A model generated the notes under the pieces. That model did not search any database, was not told the DNA's origin, and worked only from the letters and a program-made list of their open reading frames with translations. This document shows, piece after piece, positions 8,164 through 17,429 of a DNA stretch of 64,000 nt. A program made the position numbers and the translations under genes. How positions within the stretch are numbered: position 1 is the first letter of the stretch; every line of letters begins with the position of its first letter. Source of the DNA: Anderseniella sp963759095 (GTDB taxonomy: Bacteria; Pseudomonadota; Alphaproteobacteria; Rhizobiales; Aestuariivirgaceae); contig CAVWYF010000016.1 in assembly GCA_963759095.1 (NCBI GenBank), positions 289,486 to 353,485 on the forward strand, given 5' to 3'.

Positions 8164-10017
8164 ATGAAACCTATCCTGACAGTTTTGGCGCTGATGCTTT
8201 TGCCCTCAGCAAGCCTTGCCACCGAAGTGAAACAGGCGCCCTGGGTACCCGAAGCTGCTGCTTATCGACTGACCCTGTTTCTGGGCAATCTTAGCCCTGT
8301 GCCCTGGCAAACGATCGAGGACAATTGGGAAAAACCCGTCAACGGTACCACTGTTGACGTTTCGGCTCTGTCACGACTGAACGCAGTGGAGCAGGTTGCC
8401 CTGCGTGCGGCCCTGGCTGCCAAAGACCGGCAAGCGATATTCGAAGCTGCCACGACAGCGATCCACCAGAGAATTTTGGGTCATCTGGCCGCGGCTGAAA
8501 AAAACATGGGAACTGCTGAAGCCGAGTTGGATGTCGCGCAGGCTCAGGCGCTACTTCGTGCGTTTGAAGATGGTATCAAGGCAGCCGATCCCGACGCTTT
8601 CCGCGATTTGGATCTAGCCTGGCTGAAAATGAAATCAGCGCTGGGATTCCGGAGGGCTCTGGGCACTAAAGCGCTTGATCCCGACGCTGATGTTTTTGCC
8701 GAAGCGCGCGCGACCATAGAGACCTATCTGACTGCCAATTATGCGCCAGCCGATTTTGCCGACCGCAGCCGACTGAGCCCAATTCCCGAAAGCGCGATCG
8801 CGAGGGGTAAGGCGGTTGACCTGCCTGCTACCTTGCCACCGGGATCAAATATTGCCGATCAACACCAACTGCCCCGGCTGGTGCTGCAGTTCGAAGAGGC
8901 AGGCGAGGATGAAGCCAACTTGCCGCTGGTCGCCTATGGCGACATGCTGTTCGACAGCCCCGAGATTTTCGGCGGCCCGGCGCGCGAACTGAGGATTGCC
9001 TGCTCAACCTGCCACAACCGCTCGGATGTAAACCGGGATTTCTTCATTCCGGGCCTAAGCCATCGTGCCGGGGGCATGGACGTTGACGGTGCTTTTTTCA
9101 ACCCGCTGTTCAACGACCGGACCGATGACCATCTGGACACACCGTCGCTGCGCGGCATACGGTTTACCGCGCCTTATGGCCGCGACGGACGCGAGCCCAG
9201 TCTGCGCCGCTTTACCCGCAATGTTATTGTCACGGAATTTGCAGGAAAGGAACCAAGCCCGTTCCAGCTTGACGCGCTGGTCGCTTATATGCGGCAATTC
9301 GATTTTCTGCCCAATCCGAAGATTGATCGCGAAGGCAAACTGACCAGGCTGGCTTCGGATGCCGCCAAACGCGGTGAAGCCTTGTTCAACACACCGTTCG
9401 ACGGGTTGAACGGGCGAGCCTGCTCCACCTGCCACACCCCTGATCGCAATTTCCGGGATGGCAAGACCTACGACATCGGCAGCTCCGAACCGCCTTTCCC
9501 TGGCGGTACAGGGACAGCCTTTGAGACGCCGACCCTGCGCAATATCAATTTCAGCGCGCCATACATGCATGACGGCTCGCTACCGACACTGGCGGGCGTT
9601 GTGGACTGGTTCAATGACAGCAAGTCGCTGGGACTTGATGATGTACAACGCGCTGACCTGACGGCTTACCTTAAAGCCGTTGGCGATGGCGAGCAGCCCT
9701 ATCAGGTGTTTGCTGGCAAAGACAGTGCATTCCGGTTGGCGTTTGAGGAATTGACCACATTTGCATCCACCCTCAACACACTGTTGCCTGCTCGCGATGC
9801 CAAGCATATTGCCATTCTCGTTGATACGGTTGCGCCAGACCTGGCTGCGGACGCAGACACCATGAGCAACCCTTCTGCACGCCCCATGGTCCACCGGCTG
9901 TCCAACACGTTGCAGGCGGTGGGGGACGCAGTAGCGACCGGCGACTGGGCAGAGGCCGAAACCCAATGGCAGGAATTCCAGACCTTGCAAAAACAGTATG
10001 ACGAGAAGATTTTCTGA
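8164..10017 (+). CDS. Diheme cytochrome c peroxidase/MauG-like protein with long N-terminal extension
   Basis: Exported c-type cytochrome, 617 residues, signal peptide ending near SLATE (residue 20). Two heme sites: CSTCH at residue 280 and CSTCH at 420, with the peroxidase-type stretches TPSLRGIRFTAPYGRDG and TPTLRNINFSAPYMHDG after each. That arrangement fits the bacterial cytochrome c peroxidase/MauG superfamily. Unusual are some 250 helical residues before the first heme domain and about 100 after the second, with no hemes. GGAG lies 7 bases before the ATG. Electron partner and substrate cannot be told from sequence. Confidence 0.85.
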   Translation: MKPILTVLALMLLPSASLATEVKQAPWVPEAAAYRLTLFLGNLSPVPWQTIEDNWEKPVNGTTVDVSALSRLNAVEQVALRAALAAKDRQAIFEAATTAIHQRILGHLAAAEKNMGTAEAELDVAQAQALLRAFEDGIKAADPDAFRDLDLAWLKMKSALGFRRALGTKALDPDADVFAEARATIETYLTANYAPADFADRSRLSPIPESAIARGKAVDLPATLPPGSNIADQHQLPRLVLQFEEAGEDEANLPLVAYGDMLFDSPEIFGGPARELRIACSTCHNRSDVNRDFFIPGLSHRAGGMDVDGAFFNPLFNDRTDDHLDTPSLRGIRFTAPYGRDGREPSLRRFTRNVIVTEFAGKEPSPFQLDALVAYMRQFDFLPNPKIDREGKLTRLASDAAKRGEALFNTPFDGLNGRACSTCHTPDRNFRDGKTYDIGSSEPPFPGGTGTAFETPTLRNINFSAPYMHDGSLPTLAGVVDWFNDSKSLGLDDVQRADLTAYLKAVGDGEQPYQVFAGKDSAFRLAFEELTTFASTLNTLLPARDAKHIAILVDTVAPDLAADADTMSNPSARPMVHRLSNTLQAVGDAVATGDWAEAETQWQEFQTLQKQYDEKIF

Positions 10018-10236
10018 TGCTGTAGCGTCGCCCATTTCTGATGACCGCTGTCGCCGGCCTGGTCCGGCCTGTGATGGCGCAGGCCTGGTTTCATCCGGTA
10101 TTCCAATACAGACATGAGCCGGCATGTTGCCACCCACATCAAATGGGTAACTCGGCTTCTTACCAAATCACCGTGCAAGAACTCTGTTCCCCACGGATCG
10201 GCAGACTGTCTACCGGAGTCAGTCTTGTTTATTTGT

Positions 10237-11145
10237 TTAGCGGTCGCTGCATTGGTTGTCGGGTGTGGAATTACTGTGCGCGGATCTTGCTTCGGCCTGG
10301 GCATTGGAAATTTGTTGCTTTGCCTTTGCCAGTTGATCGCGCAGCGTTTCTGCTTCTTTCGCGGCTGCTTGTTGTTCCTGAGTGTGCTGTTTCGAAATCG
10401 ACTCCATTTTTTCCAGCGATGCCAATAATTTTTTATTCAGTCTTTCACGTTTGGCACGAGACTGTCTGAGCTCTTTGTCCAGCTTCGCTGCCTGGTGCAG
10501 CACGCGTTCGCATTTTTGTTTCAGAACGCGTTTTTCACTTTCGACGGACTCAATCGGGGTGCCCAAATGCCCGATCCGCTGTTTTGCTTCCTTTTCCTCC
10601 TGAGACGTTGCAGCCAACGTTTCATCTACAGGTTTCGCTGAATCTTTTTGTGCCTTATCTAGTTGAGCTTTTAGGACATCGCGTTCTTTGCTGGACTTGT
10701 CGAGCTTGGTCTTAAGGCTTTCGACCAATTGTTCAGACTGTTGAAAGCCACTTTGCTCTTCGCCCGTTTTGATCTGCGATGTCCTTGCCTTGGCAAGCCT
10801 CGTTTCCAGATCCGCAATATCCTTGTCGGCAGCTTGAAGTTCTGCGCGATACTTCTTGGTCGCACTTTGTGCAGCCAGCAGTTTCCTGTCCTTGGCTTTG
10901 TTGGCGGTCAACGCCACGGCAAGCTTTCGGACAGCTGTTTTGAGCGCCCGTTCGGATTTCGCCAACTTGGCCTGTTCAGCTTCCAGGAGCTTCCTTTGGC
11001 TGGTGCCGGCAAACGGGCCGTTCTTTTTCGACGTGCCCGCACAACCGGCCAGGGTCACGGCAACGGCGCACATTACACCTGTCCCGATGTAGAAGACGCC
11101 GCGGTGCGCGCGGCGCTTTCGCAGCCCCAGATTCTGATCCTTCAC
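10237..11145 (-). CDS. Predicted lipoprotein with long coiled coil
   Basis: Unknown function. An N-terminal basic segment, a hydrophobic stretch and the lipobox LAGC (Cys35 from the GTG start) suggest a lipid-anchored protein. The rest, about 260 residues, is rich in Lys, Glu, Gln, Ala and Leu with heptad-like spacing, as in an extended coiled coil. GTG 11145 (GGGAA upstream) is preferred to TTG 11190 because it gives an ordinary signal peptide length. It is convergent with the peroxidase gene. Low-complexity coiled coils match many unrelated proteins, so no family name is given. Confidence 0.7.
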   Translation of the reverse strand: MKDQNLGLRKRRAHRGVFYIGTGVMCAVAVTLAGCAGTSKKNGPFAGTSQRKLLEAEQAKLAKSERALKTAVRKLAVALTANKAKDRKLLAAQSATKKYRAELQAADKDIADLETRLAKARTSQIKTGEEQSGFQQSEQLVESLKTKLDKSSKERDVLKAQLDKAQKDSAKPVDETLAATSQEEKEAKQRIGHLGTPIESVESEKRVLKQKCERVLHQAAKLDKELRQSRAKRERLNKKLLASLEKMESISKQHTQEQQAAAKEAETLRDQLAKAKQQISNAQAEARSAHSNSTPDNQCSDR

Positions 11146-11379
11146 GATCGTAATGTTCCCACGTTTCAAAAGCCGTCGTTTGGTCAGCAAAGCCTGATTG
11201 TTTTTGCTAAAACTTGAGCTAGCTTGCCCTAACGTCGGTAAAGGCCGAGTTCAGGAACACGGTTAAAAAGTAGTTAGTGAAATAGTCCCGTCAGATACCG
11301 TCCATCTGTGATGATTTTCATGAGCTGGAAGTCGGCTCAAAGCAGCCATTACGGACTGTATGAACCAAAGAGCCCGACC

Positions 11380-12012
11380 CTACGGTTTCAAACCGTCCAG
11401 AAACAGTTTTTCAAGATAGCGTGCAGCATCTTCGAAACGGCCTTCACCCGACTTGTCCGGCCCCAGAACCGCGCGTACCTGAACGTCGAAATCGGCATAG
11501 TGCTGGGTGGTGGCCCAGATCGAGAAAATGAGATGGTGCGGGTCGCATTTGGCAAGGCGCCCGTCTTTCATCCAGCGCCGCATGATGGCGGCTTTTTCAT
11601 CCACCAATGTCTTCAGGTCGCTCATCTCTTCCTGAATGTGCGGCGCGCCGCGCAGTATCTCGTTGGTAAACAGGCGGCCTTCACGCGGGTAATCGCGGGC
11701 CATTTCAAGCTTGCGCCTGATATAGGAACAAATCTCCGACAAAGGGTCGCCGTCGGCTTTCATTTCGCGCAACGGGTCAAGCCAGGTATCCAGAAGCCGC
11801 CCGATCAGCAATCGGTGGATCGCTTCCTTGGTGCGGAAATAATACAGTAAATTCGGCTTCGACATGCCCGCAGCCTTGGCGATCTGATCAATGGTCGACC
11901 CCCGAAACCCATGCACCGAGAACACATCAAGAGCGGCGTCGAGAATACGGTCTTCCTTCTCCTGCTGGATGCGGGTGCGTTTGCGGGTTTCTGCAGCTCT
12001 GGGCTTGGCCAA
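11380..12012 (-). CDS. rutR: TetR-family pyrimidine regulator, RutR type
   Basis: Likely the local pyrimidine-responsive regulator. The 210 residues have a TetR helix-turn-helix at about 38-60 (STIDQIAKAAGMSKPNLLYYF region) and a C-terminal half resembling RutR/YcdC (YPREGRLFTNEI, FSIWATTQHYADFDVQV). In E. coli RutR binds uracil or thymine and leaves its operator. A TTG start at 12012 has AGGAGA upstream. It is divergent from the ureidopropionase gene, with a RutR-like operator at 12104-12119 between them, consistent with autoregulation. Confidence 0.88.
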   Translation of the reverse strand: MAKPRAAETRKRTRIQQEKEDRILDAALDVFSVHGFRGSTIDQIAKAAGMSKPNLLYYFRTKEAIHRLLIGRLLDTWLDPLREMKADGDPLSEICSYIRRKLEMARDYPREGRLFTNEILRGAPHIQEEMSDLKTLVDEKAAIMRRWMKDGRLAKCDPHHLIFSIWATTQHYADFDVQVRAVLGPDKSGEGRFEDAARYLEKLFLDGLKP

Positions 12013-12103
12013 GCGATGTTTCTCCTGCGAGGCCGGTTTTGATTGAGATTACGGCCTTTAGCGGTCATTTTACATCTTGAGGAACGATGTGAAACCTGTA
12101 ATC

Positions 12104-12119
12104 TTTACCAATTGATCAA
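12104..12119. promoter_or_regulatory. RutR-like operator between rutR and the ureidopropionase gene
   Basis: TTTACCAATTGATCAA agrees at 14 of 16 positions with TTGACCANNTGGTCAA. It begins 28 bases before the AUG of the downstream gene, a position that could block transcription start. It is directly preceded by the 12-mer AAACCTGTAATC (12092-12103), which recurs at 18514-18525 before the third RutR-like site. Confidence 0.72.
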
Positions 12120-12146
12120 AATTTTCAATGTTGCACGGGAAAAGAA

Positions 12147-13397
12147 ATGACAGCACCTGGCGAGAACCTGCGTATCAATGGCGACCGGCTGTGGGAGTCC
12201 ATTCACGAGATGGCGAAAATCGGGCCCGGTGTCGCCGGTGGATCCAACCGCCAGACGGTGACCGATGAAGACGGCGAAGGCCGCAAGCTGTTTCAGAGCT
12301 GGTGTGAAGACGCCGGTTGCACCATGGGTGTTGACCAGATGGGCACCATGTTCATGCGGCGCGAGGGAACTGACCCGGAAGCCTTGCCGGTCTATGTCGG
12401 ATCGCATCTCGACACGCAACCGACAGGCGGCCGCTATGACGGTGTGCTGGGAGTGCTGGCCGGACTGGAGATCGTGCGGACCCTGAATGATCTCAACATC
12501 AAGACCAAACATCCCATTGTTGTCACCAACTGGACCAATGAGGAAGGAGCGCGTTTTGCGCCGCCAATGCTGGCGTCAGGGGTGTTCGCAGATGTGCATA
12601 AGCAGGACTGGGCCTACGCAATTGAAGATTCCGAGGGCAAGAAATTCGGTGATGAGCTGGAGCGCATTGGATGGCGTGGCGAAGAAGAGGTCGGCGCCCG
12701 CAAGATGAAAGCGTTCTTCGAACTGCACATCGAGCAAGGACCCATCCTGGAAATTGAAAACGTTGATATCGGTGTCGTGACCCATGGCCAGGGTCTGTCC
12801 TGGACCCAGCTGACCGTGCTTGGCAAGGATTCCCATACCGGCTCGACGCCGATGCCGATGCGAAAGAATGCCGGCCTCGGCATGGCGCGCATACTTGACC
12901 TGGTCGACGAGATTGCCTGGTCGCACAAGCCGGATGCAGTAGGAGCTGCCGGTCATATCGAGGTTTATCCCAATTCCAGGAATGTCATCCCCGGCAAGGT
13001 GGTGTTCACCGTGGACTTTCGGTCACCCAAGCTTGCGGTGATCCAGGACATGGAACAGCGCCTGGCGGAAGGTGCGAAAAAAATCTGCGATGACATGGGT
13101 CTCAGTGTCGAGATTGAGAAAATCGGCGGTTTTGATCCGGTGGAGTTTGACGAAACCTGCGTCCAGGCAATCCGCGATGCTGCCGAGCGGCTGGGCTATT
13201 CCCACCGCAATATCATTTCAGGGGCAGGCCACGATGCATGCTGGGTTAACCGGGTGGCTCCAACGGCAATGGTTATGTGTCCCTGCGTCGGGGGCTTGAG
13301 CCACAATGAGGCTGAAGAAATTTCCAAGGAATGGTCGACGGCGGGAGCGGAAGTGTTGTTTCATGCCGTCGTCGAAACTGCTGAAATTATCGGGTGA
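12147..13397 (+). CDS. Zn-dependent N-carbamoyl amidohydrolase (beta-ureidopropionase type)
   Basis: M20-family amidase that hydrolyses N-carbamoyl-beta-alanine (or beta-aminoisobutyrate) to the amino acid, CO2 and ammonia: last step of the reductive pyrimidine pathway. The 416 residues carry the di-metal ligand motifs GSHLDT, GGRYDG, NEEGARF, LHIEQG and GLSHNEAE, and the dimerisation domain with GKDSHTGSTPMP. Closely related enzymes act on N-carbamoyl-L-amino acids (HyuC/AmaB), but the neighbouring dihydropyrimidinase and RutR support the pyrimidine role. 14 bases separate it from the next gene. Confidence 0.92.
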   Translation: MTAPGENLRINGDRLWESIHEMAKIGPGVAGGSNRQTVTDEDGEGRKLFQSWCEDAGCTMGVDQMGTMFMRREGTDPEALPVYVGSHLDTQPTGGRYDGVLGVLAGLEIVRTLNDLNIKTKHPIVVTNWTNEEGARFAPPMLASGVFADVHKQDWAYAIEDSEGKKFGDELERIGWRGEEEVGARKMKAFFELHIEQGPILEIENVDIGVVTHGQGLSWTQLTVLGKDSHTGSTPMPMRKNAGLGMARILDLVDEIAWSHKPDAVGAAGHIEVYPNSRNVIPGKVVFTVDFRSPKLAVIQDMEQRLAEGAKKICDDMGLSVEIEKIGGFDPVEFDETCVQAIRDAAERLGYSHRNIISGAGHDACWVNRVAPTAMVMCPCVGGLSHNEAEEISKEWSTAGAEVLFHAVVETAEIIG

Positions 13398-13411
13398 GAA
13401 GGTAAGACATC

Positions 13412-14869
13412 ATGGCCAGTACAGTCATCAAGGGCGGGACTATTGTTACCGCGGACCTGACCTACAAGTCGGACGTCAAGATCGAAGGCGGCAAGATTGT
13501 TGCGATCGGCAGCGGACTTGCGGGGGACAAGACCCTGGATGCAACAGGCTGTTATGTGATGCCGGGCGGAATTGACCCGCACACCCACCTGGAAATGCCG
13601 TTCATGGGGACTTACTCATCGGACGATTTTGAAAGCGGCACCCGTGCTGCGCTGTCGGGCGGCACCACCATGGTCGTTGACTTTGCGCTGCCGTCTCCCG
13701 GCCAGTCGCTGCTCGAAGCGATACAGATGTGGGACAACAAATCCGGACGCGCCAACTGCGACTATTCATTCCACATGGCGATTACCTGGTGGAGCGAACA
13801 GGTGTTCAATGAAATGGAAACCATCGTCCGCGACAAGGGCATCAACACGTTCAAGCATTTCATGGCCTACAAGGGCGCGCTGATGGTTGATGACGACGAA
13901 ATGTACTCGTCCTTCCAGAGGTGTGCCGAGCTTGGTGCCATGCCGCTGGTGCATGCGGAAAACGGCGACGTGGTCGCGCAATTGCAAGCCAAGCTGATGG
14001 CAGAAGGCAATGACGGTCCCGAAGCCCATGCTTATTCACGCCCGCCGGAAGTGGAAGGCGAGGCAACCAACCGGGCGATCATGATTGCCGACATGGCCGG
14101 CGTTCCTCTGTACGTTGTGCACACCTCGTGCGAACAGTCGCACGAAGCCATCCGCCGTGCCCGGCAAAAGGGCATGCGGGTTTACGGCGAACCGCTGATC
14201 CAGCACCTGACCCTGGATGAAAGCGAATATGCCCATGCCGACTGGGATCATGCTGCGCGCCGGGTAATGTCGCCACCGTTCCGCAACAAGCAGCATCAGG
14301 ATTCACTATGGGCAGGGTTGCAGGCAGGTTCCCTGCAGGTCGTGGCAACCGATCACTGCGCCTTTACCACCGAACAGAAGCGTTTCGGTGTTGGTGATTT
14401 CACCCAGATTCCCAACGGCACCGGCGGTCTTGAAGACAGGATGCCGATGCTGTGGACCTATGGGGTCAAGACCGGCCGCCTGACCATGAATGAATTCGTT
14501 GCGGTGACGTCGACCAATATTGCCAAGATCCTCAACATCTACCCGAAGAAGGGTGCCATTCTGGTGGGATCGGACGCTGATCTTGTGGTGTGGGACCCGA
14601 GCCTGAAAAAAACCATCACCGCAGACAAGCAACAGTCGTCCATCGATTACAATGTGTTTGAAGGCAAGAAGGTTGAAGGCCTGCCGAGATACACCCTGAC
14701 CAGGGGCGAGGTTGCGATTGAGGAAGGCGCGGTCAAGACACAGGAAGGCCATGGCCAATTCGTCAAGCGCGAACCGTTCCAGGCAGTCAACAAGGCGCTG
14801 TCTGAGTGGAAGCAGATTACGGCTCCGCGCAAGGTGCAGCGTACGGGAATTCCGGCGAGTGGCGTTTGA
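13412..14869 (+). CDS. hydA: Dihydropyrimidinase
   Basis: Opens the ring of dihydrouracil or dihydrothymine to the N-carbamoyl beta-amino acid. The 485 residues have the cyclic-amidohydrolase fold and metal ligands: GGIDPHTHLEMP near residue 52, FKHFMAYKGAL (the Lys expected to be carboxylated) near 148, HAENGD, VHTSC, and the late Asp in TDHCAF. Length is normal for the family. The stop overlaps the ATG of the ABC ATPase by one base, tying enzyme and transporter into one operon. Such enzymes also cleave hydantoins. Confidence 0.95.
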   Translation: MASTVIKGGTIVTADLTYKSDVKIEGGKIVAIGSGLAGDKTLDATGCYVMPGGIDPHTHLEMPFMGTYSSDDFESGTRAALSGGTTMVVDFALPSPGQSLLEAIQMWDNKSGRANCDYSFHMAITWWSEQVFNEMETIVRDKGINTFKHFMAYKGALMVDDDEMYSSFQRCAELGAMPLVHAENGDVVAQLQAKLMAEGNDGPEAHAYSRPPEVEGEATNRAIMIADMAGVPLYVVHTSCEQSHEAIRRARQKGMRVYGEPLIQHLTLDESEYAHADWDHAARRVMSPPFRNKQHQDSLWAGLQAGSLQVVATDHCAFTTEQKRFGVGDFTQIPNGTGGLEDRMPMLWTYGVKTGRLTMNEFVAVTSTNIAKILNIYPKKGAILVGSDADLVVWDPSLKKTITADKQQSSIDYNVFEGKKVEGLPRYTLTRGEVAIEEGAVKTQEGHGQFVKREPFQAVNKALSEWKQITAPRKVQRTGIPASGV

Positions 14870-15651
14870 TGTCACACGATGTCGTGTCGGCAAACGACCT
14901 GTCCCTGACTTTTCAGACGGACGATGGGCCCGTGCATGCATTGTCGGGTGTCGACCTCAGTGTCGGAAAGGGTGAGTTTGTTTCGTTTATCGGCCCATCC
15001 GGCTGCGGCAAGACAACATTCCTGCGGGTAATCGCCGACCTGGAAAAACCTACCGGCGGCGAAATCAAGGTCAATGGTGTCGATCCCGAAGTAGCTCGCA
15101 ACGCGCGCGCCTATGGCTATGTTTTTCAGGCCGCTTCGCTGTATCCCTGGCGCACCATCGAGCGCAATGTCGGCCTGCCGCTGGAAATCATGGGGTATTC
15201 GGCGGAAGAAGCACGCCAGCGCATAGCCCGCACACTTGACCTGGTCAACCTGTCCGGCTTTGAGAAAAAATACCCCTGGCAACTCTCCGGCGGCATGCAG
15301 CAAAGAGCCTCGATTGCTCGGGCCCTGGCGTTTGACGCCGACCTGTTGCTGATGGACGAGCCGTTTGGCGCGCTTGACGAGATTGTGCGCGATCACCTGA
15401 ACGAGCAATTGTTGAAACTCTGGGACAAGACCAACAAGACGATCTGTTTCGTTACCCACTCGATTCCTGAAGCCGTTTACCTGTCCACGAAAATCGTTGT
15501 CATGAGCCCGCGGCCCGGCAGGGTAACCGATGTGATTGAATCTACATTGCCGAAACACCGTCCGCTGGAAATCCGCGAAAGCGAGGAGTTTCTGAAAATC
15601 GCGCACCGGGTGCGCGAAGGCTTGAGGGCAGGGCACAGTTATGATGAGTGA
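14869..15651 (+). CDS. ABC transporter ATP-binding protein (SsuB/TauB-like)
   Basis: ATPase of an importer coded by the next three genes. The 260 residues show Walker A GPSGCGKTT (42-50), signature LSGGMQQR, Walker B LLLMDEP and the switch His in FVTHS. It resembles the nitrate/taurine/pyrimidine-precursor branch. ATG 14869 overlaps the hydA stop (TGATG); an earlier in-frame ATG lies deep inside hydA. Being between pyrimidine catabolic genes and an NMT1-type binding protein, it probably powers uptake of a pyrimidine or hydantoin-like ring; this is inferred. Confidence 0.92.
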   Translation: MSHDVVSANDLSLTFQTDDGPVHALSGVDLSVGKGEFVSFIGPSGCGKTTFLRVIADLEKPTGGEIKVNGVDPEVARNARAYGYVFQAASLYPWRTIERNVGLPLEIMGYSAEEARQRIARTLDLVNLSGFEKKYPWQLSGGMQQRASIARALAFDADLLLMDEPFGALDEIVRDHLNEQLLKLWDKTNKTICFVTHSIPEAVYLSTKIVVMSPRPGRVTDVIESTLPKHRPLEIRESEEFLKIAHRVREGLRAGHSYDE

Positions 15652-15663
15652 TTGGGTCTGATC

Positions 15664-16551
15664 ATGGATGCCAAGGGCAAAACCATTCCCGTTCTGACGG
15701 TCATCTCGGTGGTCGTCGTGATCTGGTATGCCTGTGTGGTGTGGATGAACGCGCCGTTTGAATATGACAAGGCCGAGCGGGCAGGCACCGAGATCGGGTT
15801 TTCGCAACTTGTCTCCAACACGATGAAACAGGATCGACCCATCCTGCCGGCGGTCCACCAGATCGCCGAGGAGATGTACAAGACGATCGTGCTGAAGAAC
15901 ATCACTTCCAAGCGCAGCCTGGTCTATCATGCCTGGATCACGCTGTCGGCGACGCTGCTCGGCTTCGCAATCGGTACTGCGCTGGGTATCCTGCTGGCGG
16001 TCGGTATCGTCCACAACCGGGCGATGGACAAGTCCGTCATGCCGTGGGTGATTGCCAGCCAGACCATTCCGATCCTTGCCATCGCGCCGATGATTATTGT
16101 TGTCCTGAACGCCATCGGCCTGTCGGGCCTGCTGCCCAAGGCGCTGATTTCCACCTACCTGTCGTTTTTCCCGGTGGTGGTCGGCATGGTGAAGGGATTG
16201 CGCAGCCCGGACCGGGCGCAGCTTGACCTTATGCACACCTACAGCGCGTCAACCGCGCAGACCTTCTGGAAACTGCGCTGGCCGTCGTCGATGCCTTACC
16301 TGTTTACATCGCTCAAGATCGCCATCGCCATTTCACTGGTCGGTGCCATTGTCGGCGAACTGCCAACCGGTGCCGTTGCCGGGCTTGGCGCGCGGTTGCT
16401 GGCCGGTTCCTACTACGGTCAGACAATTCAAATCTGGTCGGCCCTGTTTACCGCAGCAATCCTGGCGGCTGTTCTGGTGATGATTGTCGGCTTTGCCCAT
16501 TCCTATGTGCTGAAGCGCATGGGGCAAAAACCGGAAGGGGCCGCGACATGA
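15664..16551 (+). CDS. ABC transporter permease
   Basis: Membrane subunit, 295 residues, with about six later membrane segments and the permease loop motif region (LRSPDRAQLDLMHTYSAS). An N-terminal membrane segment is followed by about 70 polar residues before the transport domain starts, longer than usual for SsuC/TauC-like permeases. TTG 15652 is an alternative start four codons earlier, directly after the ATPase stop. Its end overlaps the second permease by ATGA. Confidence 0.88.
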   Translation: MDAKGKTIPVLTVISVVVVIWYACVVWMNAPFEYDKAERAGTEIGFSQLVSNTMKQDRPILPAVHQIAEEMYKTIVLKNITSKRSLVYHAWITLSATLLGFAIGTALGILLAVGIVHNRAMDKSVMPWVIASQTIPILAIAPMIIVVLNAIGLSGLLPKALISTYLSFFPVVVGMVKGLRSPDRAQLDLMHTYSASTAQTFWKLRWPSSMPYLFTSLKIAIAISLVGAIVGELPTGAVAGLGARLLAGSYYGQTIQIWSALFTAAILAAVLVMIVGFAHSYVLKRMGQKPEGAAT

Positions 16552-17414
16552 TCTGGCTTGTGGTCCTGGCTGTATTGTTCTGGCTCGGCACCTGGGCTCT
16601 GAACGAATGGCTGTCGCGGCAAAAGTTCGCCAACAATATGCTGCAAAGAACCGTCAACTTGCTGATCCCGCTATTGTTTGGCGTGTCGATCCTGGTGTTA
16701 TGGGAAGGATTTACCCGCGGCCTTGATGTGCCACGAGTTCTGCTGCCGCCGCCGTCGATGATCTGGGAACGCATTCTGAATTCACTGCCCATCCTGTGGG
16801 CCGACTTTCAGCAGACATTCCTGAAGGCGGTCATTGCCGGCTATGTGCTGGGCTGCGGATCCGGGTTTCTGGTTGCGCTGATGTGTGACCGGTCTTCGTT
16901 CCTGAAGCGCGGACTGTTGCCGCTGGGCAATTTTGTCTCGGCACTGCCGATCATCGGTGTGGCGCCGATCATGGTCATGTGGTTCGGCTTCGACTGGCAG
17001 TCGAAAGCCGCAGTGGTCGTGATCATGACATTCTTCCCGATGCTGGTGAACACGGTGCAGGGATTGTCAGCCGCCGATCACATGCAGCGCGATCTGATGC
17101 GCACCTATGCCAGTTCCTGGTGGCAGACTTTAATTAAGTTGCGGCTTCCCGCTGCGTCTCCTTTCATATTCAATGCCCTTAAAATAAACTCGACGCTCGC
17201 ATTGATCGGCGCAATCGTGGCCGAATTTTTCGGTACCCCGATTGTGGGAATGGGCTTTCGCATTTCCACGGAAGTGGGGAGAATGAATGTGGATATGGTC
17301 TGGGCTGAAATTGCCGTGGCAGCCCTGGCCGGTTCGACTTTCTACGGTTTGGTGGCGCTTGTTGAGCGCACCGTCACGTTTTGGCATCCGTCGCTTCGAA
17401 GCAGGCGGACATAA
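16548..17414 (+). CDS. ABC transporter permease
   Basis: Second membrane subunit, 288 residues, SsuC/TauC-like with six or so membrane segments and the coupling-loop stretch LSAADHMQRDLMRTYASS. Two different permeases in one operon suggest a heterodimeric channel. The start codon overlaps the previous stop (ATGA). The binding protein follows after 15 bases. Confidence 0.9.
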   Translation: MIWLVVLAVLFWLGTWALNEWLSRQKFANNMLQRTVNLLIPLLFGVSILVLWEGFTRGLDVPRVLLPPPSMIWERILNSLPILWADFQQTFLKAVIAGYVLGCGSGFLVALMCDRSSFLKRGLLPLGNFVSALPIIGVAPIMVMWFGFDWQSKAAVVVIMTFFPMLVNTVQGLSAADHMQRDLMRTYASSWWQTLIKLRLPAASPFIFNALKINSTLALIGAIVAEFFGTPIVGMGFRISTEVGRMNVDMVWAEIAVAALAGSTFYGLVALVERTVTFWHPSLRSRRT

Positions 17415-17429
17415 CAAGGGAGTAGCGTA

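Noticed and set aside
10018..10236. Terminator between the convergent peroxidase and lipoprotein genes
   Set aside because: GGCCTGG and GCCTG repeats are present but no stable stem with a T-run could be drawn.
14872..16236. A 454-codon minus-strand frame
   Set aside because: Antisense to the ABC ATPase and first permease, rich in His, Arg and Gln as expected of a high-GC shadow frame.
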